Source: a virus. From it: a stretch of DNA of 24,081 nucleotides. Within the stretch, counting starts at the first letter, position 1. Every line of letters starts with the position of its first letter. The stretch is from IMG/VR virus record IMGVR_UViG_3300015372_000024, positions 1 through 24,081 of that record; one strand, written 5' to 3'. The translations under genes and the position numbers were made by a program. Positions 6,595 through 12,548 of this stretch are shown here, piece by piece. The notes beneath the pieces were generated by a model. That model ran no database searches. It saw only the letters and a list, made by a program, of their open reading frames with translations, and was not told where the DNA came from.

Positions 6595-7374
6595 ATGAAA
6601 GCAAAACCTGAGACTAAGAAAAAATCTACCGGCAAGGTGATTGCCGACAAACTCGTGGCCCACGCAAAGCCACAGTGCACCCTCGACCACAGCGCCGAGG
6701 GTGGCGTACCGAAGGCCCTGTGCCGTATCTGCACCCCGCCGTCCCTCGACCCCGCCGCCAAGGCGAAGGTGGAGGAAAAGATCGCAGCGGCGCGCATGAC
6801 ACAGGATGAGCGGCGTGACCCGCGTATCCCCAAGGGCATGTCCACGCAAGAAGGCAATGCCATGCTGGCAAGGCGTCACGCCGAGAAGGCGGATAAACGC
6901 AAAGCCGCGCTGGCATTGCTTGAAGAGAAACAGACCGCGGAGTTCGCCCGCATCAACGGTCTGCGTGAAAAGAGCGGGATGGAGAAACTGCCGGATCAAT
7001 ACCGGCGGTCCATGAAAGTCGATCCCGCACGAAACGACAAAATGTTTCTGCGGGCAGATGCAAACCCTGAAAAAATGGAGAGTGACATGAGTGCGAAGGC
7101 AAAGACCGCCAAGGCGGCAAAGACGAACGGCAAGGCGAAAGCAAACGGCACCGGACGCAAGGGCGCGTTCACCCCGGAAATCACCAGCGCGGTTCTCGCC
7201 ATGCTGAAGAAAGGCACCACGGCCAAGGCGATCATCGACGCGGCCAAGTGGGGAAGCTGCCCGAACCCGGTGAAGCGCGTGAACCGCTTCGTCACGGACG
7301 TGGCTGAGAAAATCCACAAGCTGAAGATCGTGATTGACGGGCGCGGTGAGGACGCCGCATACAAAACCGAGTAA
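6595..7374 (+). CDS. Basic phage protein, possible fusion of two genes (259 aa)
   Basis: A 259-residue, very basic protein with two parts. Residues 1-160 contain a possible zinc site (QCTLDH near 28 and ALCRIC near 43) and a long charged helix. Residues 165-259 begin with a Lys/Ala-rich tract (KAKTAKAAKTNGKAKANG) resembling histone-like tails, followed by a compact helical domain (GAFTPEITSAVLAMLKKGTTAK). The junction reads NPEKMESDM and is encoded by an intact CCCTGAAAAAATGGAG leader, so the second part may also be made from ATG 7087 as a 95-residue protein. DNA binding is suggested by composition only. Start 6595 follows GGAG by seven bases. A strong terminator follows the gene. Confidence 0.65.
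   Translation: MKAKPETKKKSTGKVIADKLVAHAKPQCTLDHSAEGGVPKALCRICTPPSLDPAAKAKVEEKIAAARMTQDERRDPRIPKGMSTQEGNAMLARRHAEKADKRKAALALLEEKQTAEFARINGLREKSGMEKLPDQYRRSMKVDPARNDKMFLRADANPEKMESDMSAKAKTAKAAKTNGKAKANGTGRKGAFTPEITSAVLAMLKKGTTAKAIIDAAKWGSCPNPVKRVNRFVTDVAEKIHKLKIVIDGRGEDAAYKTE
7065..7089 (+). promoter_or_regulatory. In-frame internal leader and start codon
   Basis: CCCTGAAAAAATGGAG (7065-7080) matches the leader block at 5823-5838 (CCCTGTAAAAATGGAG) but lies inside an open reading frame. GGAG is six bases before an in-frame ATG at 7087. Translation from there would yield the 95-residue C-terminal domain ending at 7374. It is either a real internal start or the scar of two genes that became fused. 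Confidence 0.55.
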
Positions 7375-7390
7375 CCCCGACTACCCAAAC

Positions 7391-7430
7391 TCCGCCGCAT
7401 GGGCCGCGCGCCCGTGCGGCGGATTTTTTT
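7391..7430 (+). terminator. Strong intrinsic terminator
   Basis: TCCGCCGCATGGGC (7391-7404) pairs with GCCCGTGCGGCGGA (7410-7423) through 14 positions, with one T-G wobble, around a CGCGC loop, and is followed by seven T residues (7424-7430). It ends the left plus-strand operon. Confidence 0.92.
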
Positions 7431-7625
7431 GTGCCTGACCGGCCCCCCGGCGAGACCGCTCTGCCGGGGACCTGTGGGATAGGGCTATCCGGGGACACCC
7501 TATACGACTGGCCAGAAACCGGGTTTTCCGTGGGGGTATGGATGGGGGCGCTAGGGTGGCCTACCCCCGCCACCGGGAAGCCACCGAGCGGCCATTTCTA
7601 GGCCCCCGAAAAGCCCGTCCTGTGA
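7431..7625. other. Hairpin-rich convergent intergenic region
   Basis: No gene is visible here. Perfect arms include CCCCGGC (7445-7451) with GCCGGGG (7463-7469), GGATAG (7477-7482) with CTATCC (7485-7490), GGGGGTA (7532-7538) with TACCCCC (7562-7568), and GGTGGC (7555-7560) with GCCACC (7569-7574). The last two pairs are mutually exclusive foldings. The region lies between converging operons, so it may simply stack terminators, but the density is high for under 200 bases. Confidence 0.5.
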
Positions 7626-7646
7626 CCCCTGTCGGACAGGGGTTTT
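7626..7646 (+). terminator. Intrinsic terminator, plus-strand orientation
   Basis: CCCCTGT (7626-7632), loop CGG, ACAGGGG (7636-7642), then TTTT. It acts as a back-up to the terminator at 7391 for rightward transcription, preventing read-through into the minus-strand operon. Confidence 0.7.
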
Positions 7647-7666
7647 CACGTCTAAAAAATGCCTGT

Positions 7667-7813
7667 CTAACAGCCGCTTCCGACCGGGGCGTCGGCCTTG
7701 GACGGTGCCGCCCGGTTGGTGCAGGCATCGGCATCCGCCGCCTGTTCGAGGTCGGCATCGGTCGGCTGCTCGATGATGTCATCAAGGTCTTGCACTTGCT
7801 TCTTCGGGTCCAT
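7667..7813 (-). CDS. Small acidic peptide (48 aa), last gene of the minus operon
   Basis: Forty-eight residues, strongly acidic in the first 32 (QVQDLDDIIEQPTDADLEQAADADA) and with two Cys, at about residue 31 and the C-terminus. It starts at ATG 7813 with GGAG of an AATTGGAG leader eight bases upstream; ATG 7819, which overlaps the previous stop, is too close to that site. It follows the IbrB-like gene directly. No family recognised. Small acidic proteins near DNA-acting genes can be DNA mimics, but nothing here proves that. Confidence 0.5.
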   Translation of the reverse strand: MDPKKQVQDLDDIIEQPTDADLEQAADADACTNRAAPSKADAPVGSGC

Positions 7814-7815
7814 TG

Positions 7816-8331
7816 TCATTTCTCCAATTCACTCGGTACCCAACCGTTTGCGAAACCCTCGGCGCTGCCGCGCTTCAGCATCCCGCCCGTGTCGAGCAAC
7901 CGTTCCACTTCCTCGTCCTCCATGCCAAGCCGCTTCATGATTTCGGATTCCGGCAGCTTGAATTCAACTGACAGCCTACGGACGATATCCGCCATTTTGA
8001 GGACACCGTGCGTTCCCCGTGCGCGATTATGCCGGATGGTGCTCATCATCTGATCGGCGTTACTGCGCGGAGTGAGGCGAACCACCGGCACCATTCCTTT
8101 GGTGAGCGCCGCCACTTCCCGGTCATGGGTGGCCAGATAGAAGCGATGATAGCCATCGACAATCTCGCCATCTTCGCGCGCCACGATTGGTTGCGTCCAG
8201 CCATCCTCCAAGATCGACAGCTTGAGCAATTCCAGTTCAGGCGGCGCTACGTGATTTGGATTGTAGAAATTTGCGCGGAGCGTTTTTGGATCGGTCCATT
8301 CTACGGATGACACGGGCTGAGTTCTGTCCAT
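7816..8331 (-). CDS. IbrB-like ParB-domain protein (171 aa)
   Basis: A ParB/sulfiredoxin-fold protein. It has LKLSILEDGWTQPIV (about residues 36-50), IVDGYHRFYLA (about 57-67, the position of the ParB GxRR box), and QMMSTIRHNRARGTH (about 93-107), a segment I associate with IbrB-type co-activators. IbrB works with IbrA in E. coli, where the pair activates eib genes; ParB-fold proteins of this kind bind or hydrolyse nucleotides. The PP-loop IbrA-like gene lies just upstream in the same operon, supporting the pairing. ATG 8331 follows a strong GGAGGT by about six bases and lies inside the 3' part of the small gene upstream, a 95-base overlap. Confidence 0.8.
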   Translation of the reverse strand: MDRTQPVSSVEWTDPKTLRANFYNPNHVAPPELELLKLSILEDGWTQPIVAREDGEIVDGYHRFYLATHDREVAALTKGMVPVVRLTPRSNADQMMSTIRHNRARGTHGVLKMADIVRRLSVEFKLPESEIMKRLGMEDEEVERLLDTGGMLKRGSAEGFANGWVPSELEK

Positions 8332-8467
8332 CGGGTACCTCCGAAACGTAGATGCAGTGCAGCCGGTGGCGACGGAGCAGCGTCTTCAGTCCGGCGCGCA
8401 GGGCGTGGATGCCGTCGACATTAGGCCCCGGTCGTAAGTGCACGATGTAAGTAGGTCTATCAGTCAT
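8237..8467 (-). CDS. Small basic protein between IbrA- and IbrB-like genes (76 aa)
   Basis: Residues 1-45 (TYIVHLRPGPNVDGIHALRA then LKTLLRRHRLHCIYV) match a small-protein pattern I have seen repeatedly in phage replication and ParB neighbourhoods; its function is unknown. It starts at an ATGA junction with the IbrA-like gene. The last 31 residues are read from the same DNA as the IbrB-like N-terminus in another frame and are basic and low in complexity. The conserved core probably ends near residue 48, with the tail a frame extension. Likely a helical nucleic-acid-associated protein; that is inference. Confidence 0.65.
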   Translation of the reverse strand: MTDRPTYIVHLRPGPNVDGIHALRAGLKTLLRRHRLHCIYVSEVPDGQNSARVIRRMDRSKNAPRKFLQSKSRSAA

Positions 8468-9747
8468 GCCACCAACTCCGATACCGGCGTCACTGCCATT
8501 TCCTTCTCGTACCGCTCGCGCGCCTTGGCCACGGTCAGGCCGTGCATTCCCGGTTGCTTGCGGTCCTTGTAGTCGCCGCGCATGGCGATGACCAGAAGGA
8601 ATTGCCATGAGATCCCGGTGATCGGATGCGGGGCGCGCGGCGCGATGAAGTCTTTGGTCTTATCATGGTGGCCGTCGATCCAGCGTTTCACCCGAGCGGC
8701 AATCTCTCCGCGATACGGTTGCGGGTGCTTCTCGATCCACTGCCGGATGAACGCTGGCCACGACATGCCAGCCGGTTTATCGGGGACGCCGCCGTAGGCG
8801 TAGAGCTCGGTCTGCGAATACCGCGCTGCGGTGGCCGCGCCGGGGACGCGGTTGCTCATCTTGTCCCAAATCTCGGGGAAGCAGATGGCGAACGTCCACA
8901 GTCCGCGCATCGGTTCCTCGCCGTAGGGCGGCGCGCAGCGTTGATCGTTATGGCTGATGCCCGCCGCTTCCATCACGTCATAGGCCGCGTTGTGATCCCA
9001 ACCGAACAGCTTAGGCGCGGTCCAGACGTCAGCCGTCGACCAATCGTAGATCGGATAGACCTTGACCAGATTCTCCGCCCACGGGCGGATATATGGTCGC
9101 GTATCGGAGTGGCGCATGAGGATGGCGCGCGTCCGCGTCAGGCTCTCGTCAGCGCGAATGCCCATGACCATCGCGGTCCTGCCGTACTGAAGTTTTTCAA
9201 ACAGAAGCGGGACACTGTCCGGCATGGTCGGGCGCTTCTCTCGTTCAGCGGGGAAGCCCTCGACCTGATCGAACGTGATGGCCTCGGGCGGTAACGGACG
9301 AACCCACTTAGCCTCGTCCTCCGGAGCCCACGGATACCAATAGGGCTGCTTGCGGGTGCAGGCGTTGCGGTGCTGGATCGGCAGACAGTACCAGCGCAAC
9401 TCGAGCCCCGGCATGGCGGCGACCCGGCGAACGTAATCCTCTGTTTCGTATGGGATGGCTTCCTCGTCGTAGTGAAACACGATGAGGTTCTTGCCTCTGG
9501 CCTGCGCCGCATCCAGAGCCAGATGGAGACAGACCGTCGAGTCCTTGCCGCCGCTGAAGGACACCGCCACCGTGTCGAACAATTTGAACGCCTCGTCCAC
9601 GCGCTCGCGCGCCAGATCAAGTACGTTCTTGTCGATGGCTTTTTTCTTGGCGATCTTTCCGGTGGAGAGCGACGCGCGATCGATATCCGGAGCAACCAGA
9701 TCGTCGCCGGAAAAGCCCTCATCGGTTACGGTAACTGTTTCCTTCAT
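8464..9747 (-). CDS. IbrA-like PP-loop ATPase, PAPS-reductase family (DUF3440 type)
   Basis: A 427-residue adenine-nucleotide alpha-hydrolase. The PP-loop SGGKDS is at residues 65-70. Downstream are MGIRADESLTRTRAI, VYPIYDWSTADVW, AGISHNDQRCAPPYGEEP, CFPEIWDKMSNRVPGAA, and a C-terminal KHPQPYRGE...HHDKTKDF region. The WST(A/E)DVW and APPYGEEP blocks match IbrA/DUF3440 proteins rather than CysH: the C-terminal ECGxH redox Cys motif of true PAPS reductases is absent. The family adenylates or activates a substrate using ATP; the substrate is unknown. DndC of DNA phosphorothioation is a distant relative. The start is two bases after the cupin stop, so the genes are coupled. IbrB-like and small genes follow. 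Confidence 0.88.
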   Translation of the reverse strand: MKETVTVTDEGFSGDDLVAPDIDRASLSTGKIAKKKAIDKNVLDLARERVDEAFKLFDTVAVSFSGGKDSTVCLHLALDAAQARGKNLIVFHYDEEAIPYETEDYVRRVAAMPGLELRWYCLPIQHRNACTRKQPYWYPWAPEDEAKWVRPLPPEAITFDQVEGFPAEREKRPTMPDSVPLLFEKLQYGRTAMVMGIRADESLTRTRAILMRHSDTRPYIRPWAENLVKVYPIYDWSTADVWTAPKLFGWDHNAAYDVMEAAGISHNDQRCAPPYGEEPMRGLWTFAICFPEIWDKMSNRVPGAATAARYSQTELYAYGGVPDKPAGMSWPAFIRQWIEKHPQPYRGEIAARVKRWIDGHHDKTKDFIAPRAPHPITGISWQFLLVIAMRGDYKDRKQPGMHGLTVAKARERYEKEMAVTPVSELVA

Positions 9748-9749
9748 GC

Positions 9750-10490
9750 CTACTGCCGGATTTCCTTGGTCCGGATTTCATCAATGTCCTTGGCGCTGAC
9801 GCCCTCGACGATTGTTCTATTCAGCATGGGATGGTTCTCGTGCGTCGGGCCGAAGTCGGTGTCCGGATGAAACACAGTTAGGTCCATGCCGCTGCCGTCC
9901 GTCACGAAGGCATGGATCGCATCGGGCGCTAGGATGAACACGCGACCGGGAGTGAGATCCTCGGTGCTGTCAGCCGTGATGCATTTTCCGCGACCACCGT
10001 GGATCAGTCCGGCCCGCACGGTCGGATGCGTATGCTTGGTTTGCGTGATGCCTTGCGGAAAGTGCAACAGGTTGAAACACGGATCGCCCTTGAGCGGCGG
10101 CGCGATGAGTAAGGTGTCACTACATCCGTCGATGTACCGCAACCGGCCCACGTCTTCTACGGGACCGCCCAAGTGGCGCAGGCCCATAAATCCCAAGCGG
10201 TAGACGAAGAACGCCATCGCGTCCTTGCTGGCGAAAATCTTGATGCCGTTCTTTCCCGGCGCGGAGAAGTATTCATACTGGCGAACGGGCGTGACGAACG
10301 AGCCGCCGTGTCCGGCACCGACCACTTCGATCTGTCCGCTCATGACAAAGCCGTAGGCGGTCCCCATAGCGCCGACCGACATTCCGGCAATGTCAGAGCC
10401 GATGACGCCGTACACCGCGCAGGGAAATTCCTCGTCGCTGAAGTCGGCCATGAGGCCATGCTTCAGGTCCATGATGGTCGCGTCCTTCAA
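9750..10490 (-). CDS. Cupin-domain protein (246 aa), TTG start
   Basis: The C-terminal domain has cupin motif 1 around residues 148-168 (ITQTKHTHPTVRAGLIHGGRG, His153 and His155) and motif 2 around 179-197 (LTPGRVFILAPDAIHAF, His193), then TVFHPDTDFGPT and HPMLNRTIVEG. The N-terminal half (about 25-80) also resembles a degenerate cupin barrel, suggesting a bicupin. Cupins of this type bind Fe or Mn and act as oxygenases, isomerases or small-ligand binders; the substrate is unknown. The first codon is TTG 10490, overlapping the ParB stop (TTGA), with GGAGG five bases upstream; ATG 10472 is an alternative. Its place between ParB and IbrA-like genes links it to that module. Confidence 0.8.
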   Translation of the reverse strand: MKDATIMDLKHGLMADFSDEEFPCAVYGVIGSDIAGMSVGAMGTAYGFVMSGQIEVVGAGHGGSFVTPVRQYEYFSAPGKNGIKIFASKDAMAFFVYRLGFMGLRHLGGPVEDVGRLRYIDGCSDTLLIAPPLKGDPCFNLLHFPQGITQTKHTHPTVRAGLIHGGRGKCITADSTEDLTPGRVFILAPDAIHAFVTDGSGMDLTVFHPDTDFGPTHENHPMLNRTIVEGVSAKDIDEIRTKEIRQ

Positions 10491-11137
10491 GCCTTCCTCC
10501 CGTACTCGTCGGCTATTGCAATCAGTGCCTCGGCTGTGGTGCGCAATTTCCGGTTATCGCGCTCGGTGGCCAGCCATGCGATCACCTTGTCCCGGTCGGC
10601 TGGCATCATATCAAATTTCAAGGACACCCCGCGCGCCCCCGGCACCACCGCACTGCTTTCCTTCACGTCAGCGCCGATGATATCCGCTAGGAAACCGCCG
10701 GGGTTGAGCAGCATCAATTCCTTGTCGTCAAATCCGAGGTCGGGGATATCGAAGCCGTTGAGTTTCAGATCGTCTATTTCCAGACGGAGCAGCGCCTCAT
10801 CCCAACCAGCGAGCAAGGCAACCTTGTTATCGGATATCCGCAGCCCGCGCTTGTCAGCTTCTGAAAGCCCCCGGTGAACGACCACGGGGAATTCCGTGAA
10901 GCCTGCCTTGAGTGCCGCCAATCGCCTGCCGTGACCCTTGAGGATGACGCCGCCCTCATCGACCACGATGGGCTGGTCGACGCCATGCTTGAGCATCAGC
11001 TTGGAGAGTAATTCCACCTGTACGTCTGGATGCTCGCGGGCATTGCGGTCGTATGGCTTGATCTTTTCAAGCGCCCATTTCTCGACCACTTCGGCAGGCC
11101 AAGCGGTTTTGGAAACCGCAGCCGTCGCTTTCGCCAA
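10487..11137 (-). CDS. Phage ParB-domain protein without a methyltransferase half (216 aa), TTG start
   Basis: Residues 20-115 form a ParB N-terminal domain: KIKPYDRNAREHPD (25-38), GVDQPIVVDEGGVILKGHG (52-70) with the GHGRR box at 68-72, then FTEFPVVVHRGLSEADKRGL and RISDNKVALLAGWDEALL. In phages this exact arrangement is commonly the front half of a ParB-DNA adenine methyltransferase fusion. Here the protein stops after about 100 further residues with no DPPY or FxGxG methyltransferase motif, so it is a stand-alone or truncated version. TTG 11137 is chosen because AAGGAG lies six bases upstream and no ATG or GTG fits. It overlaps the cupin start. Confidence 0.85.
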   Translation of the reverse strand: MAKATAAVSKTAWPAEVVEKWALEKIKPYDRNAREHPDVQVELLSKLMLKHGVDQPIVVDEGGVILKGHGRRLAALKAGFTEFPVVVHRGLSEADKRGLRISDNKVALLAGWDEALLRLEIDDLKLNGFDIPDLGFDDKELMLLNPGGFLADIIGADVKESSAVVPGARGVSLKFDMMPADRDKVIAWLATERDNRKLRTTAEALIAIADEYGRKA

Positions 11138-11160
11138 GCCGTTCTCCTTCTAAGGCAATG

Positions 11161-11267
11161 GCGGGCCGTGCGAAATGGAGTCAACACACGGCCCGCACTG
11201 TGGCTCCTGAAAAATCACCGTCGCACCCATGTCTACTGACCACGACGTTCCCTGAAACTCAGGAGCC
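11161..11267. repeat. Two perfect inverted repeats enclosing leader motifs
   Basis: GCGGGCCGTG (11161-11170) and CACGGCCCGC (11187-11196) form a 10-base-pair stem whose 16-base loop contains AAATGGAG (11173-11180, plus strand). Next, GGCTCCTGA (11202-11210) and TCAGGAGCC (11259-11267) form a second repeat whose interior ends in CCCTGAAA (11250-11257, plus strand). Both leader motifs point rightward although both flanking genes run leftward. The gap 11138-11281 contains no gene I can support. Confidence 0.6.
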
Positions 11268-11281
11268 GGGAGGAACCTAAC

Positions 11282-11911
11282 CTATTCAGGCTTCGGAGCC
11301 AATGTCGCAATTGTCTCCGGACGCAAGGTCAATCCGCTGATTTCTTGACCGGCTTTCTTGGCGCTTTCGATGAACGCTGCTTTTTCGGCTTCGGTGTAGA
11401 TTTTCTTGGCCGCTTTCCCATTCGAAGTCTCCCCTGATAATTGCCGCGCCTGAGTATCGGTTCTGTCAAGCCATGCGCGGCCCATAGCTTTCAGCCTTTC
11501 TGTTGGGGGACCGTCAGCCTCACGTTCCGCGAACTGCTTCCTGATACGCCGCTCGCGCTCGATAGACTGCTGATGCTCCCCCGCCCTTATCTCACATGCT
11601 TCGCATATCTCGGCAACCGATGGCAGAAACTTGGACCTGCTGGCGATGCCTACGCGCGGATCAGCAACATAGTCGGTAACAAACGGCGGGTACCGGGACA
11701 GCACTGCCGCCACAGCGGCAGCATACATTTCAGGATCGTGAACCTCATCTTTTCGGTAACAGGAGAAAATCTGTTTCGCTTTCTGAAGGTCGTCCTGTGG
11801 GGACCGGCCCGAAGCTGAACTCTCCACGGCTGGCGGCTTCTGCGAGGCGCGCAGCGGCACGGCTGACGCTGCGGCTATCGTCCTGAAATGCTCTTGGTCT
11901 TCCTTGTCCAT
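11282..11911 (-). CDS. Replication-associated phage hypothetical (209 aa)
   Basis: The core, about residues 45-115, reads DLQKAKQIFSCYR, AAVAAVLSRYPPFVTDYVADP, RVGIASRSKFLPSVAEI and CEACE. The FLPSVAEI segment is typical of small phage proteins placed after O-like initiators, which may be helicase-loading or replisome accessory factors; this role is inferred from position and remembered similarity. The C-terminal half is charged and helical. ATG 11911 follows GGAG of an AAATGGAG leader (11918-11925, minus strand) by six bases. The first 167 bases overlap the end of the initiator gene in another frame, and core sequence falls within the overlap, so a later start is unlikely. Confidence 0.7.
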   Translation of the reverse strand: MDKEDQEHFRTIAAASAVPLRASQKPPAVESSASGRSPQDDLQKAKQIFSCYRKDEVHDPEMYAAAVAAVLSRYPPFVTDYVADPRVGIASRSKFLPSVAEICEACEIRAGEHQQSIERERRIRKQFAEREADGPPTERLKAMGRAWLDRTDTQARQLSGETSNGKAAKKIYTEAEKAAFIESAKKAGQEISGLTLRPETIATLAPKPE

Positions 11912-12548
11912 AGTTGGCTCCATTTGATCTGGCGCGTTCTGCTTCACGGCGCAGCCAGCCCTCGAACGCACGGGACCAGTTGCGCTTACGACCTATCGGC
12001 CTGTCGGAGTTTTCATCGGCCCAACTCTTCAGCGTTTCAGCAGCATCAAGGACTTGCTGCTCGGTCAGGCCGCGCGATTTACCGTAACTCATGAGTTCAG
12101 GGGAAACCGACCAACCGGACGGCAAAACAGTTTTTGGTGCCGCCCCCCTCCTACTATTACTAACTGAGGGTTCTATTGAGGGTTCAAGGGGGGTCAGCAG
12201 TGACCCCCCGGGGGGGTCTGTAGTGACCCGGGGGTCTATTAGACCCCCCCCGGGGTGTCCATTAGAAGACACCCCCCCTCCTACCAACACCGTGAACATG
12301 CTGGACGCCTGACTGCCGTTATCCCGGTAGCGATCCTCACGCTTCAGGAAATTGCTCGCCACCAAATACCGGATCGCCCGCTTAACGGACGATTCGGATA
12401 ATTCGCACCGCCTGCCAATGTTACCGAGTGACGGCCAGCACCGTCCGGTTTCATCGTCGGCACTATCTGCCAGAGCGATCAGCACGATCTTGGCCTTTGG
12501 TTCACCGACCACGGCGTCAAAGGCCCATGTCATTGCGCGTATAGACAT
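11745..12548 (-). CDS. O-like phage replication initiator with winged-helix domain (267 aa)
   Basis: Residues 1-95 form a helix-turn-helix domain of the phage replication type: MTWAFDAVVG, AKIVLIALADSADDETGRCWP, SLGNIGRRCELSESSVKRAI and RYLVASNFLKREDRYR. A Gly/Pro-rich linker follows (about 100-150: GGGLIDP, TTDPPGGS, EPSIEPSVS), then a C-terminal region with WSRAFEGWLRREAERAR and FSFGPVP. This two-domain plan matches lambda O-like proteins, which bind the origin through the N-terminal domain and recruit helicase through the C-terminal one. As in lambda, the DNA encoding the linker contains an inverted-repeat cluster (12188-12275). ATG 12548 has GGAGGGGG upstream. The gene is first in the leftward operon. 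Confidence 0.8.
   Translation of the reverse strand: MSIRAMTWAFDAVVGEPKAKIVLIALADSADDETGRCWPSLGNIGRRCELSESSVKRAIRYLVASNFLKREDRYRDNGSQASSMFTVLVGGGVSSNGHPGGGLIDPRVTTDPPGGSLLTPLEPSIEPSVSNSRRGAAPKTVLPSGWSVSPELMSYGKSRGLTEQQVLDAAETLKSWADENSDRPIGRKRNWSRAFEGWLRREAERARSNGANYGQGRPRAFQDDSRSVSRAAARLAEAASRGEFSFGPVPTGRPSESETDFLLLPKR
12160..12280. other. Candidate replication origin inside the initiator gene
   Basis: The linker-coding part of the initiator holds perfect inverted repeats in series: GGGGGGTCA-GCAG-TGACCCCCC (12188-12209); the CCCCCCGGGGGG junction (12204-12215); GGGGGTCTA-T-TAGACCCCC (12230-12248); and GGGGTGTC-CATTAGAA-GACACCCC (12252-12275). Two direct repeats TGAGGGTTC (12165-12173 and 12177-12185) lie in an A/T-richer stretch beside them (about 12148-12186). 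Known lambdoid origins sit at this position within the O gene. Attenuation or a transcription block is an alternative. The protein linker is unconstrained, leaving DNA free to carry the signal. Confidence 0.55.

Noticed and set aside
6472-7317. Long minus-strand open frame opposite the basic-protein gene
   Set aside because: Shadow frame without domain features or ribosome-binding site.
8464-9747. True PAPS reductase for sulfate assimilation
   Set aside because: Lacks the C-terminal catalytic Cys motif and has IbrA/DUF3440 blocks and an IbrB-like neighbour.
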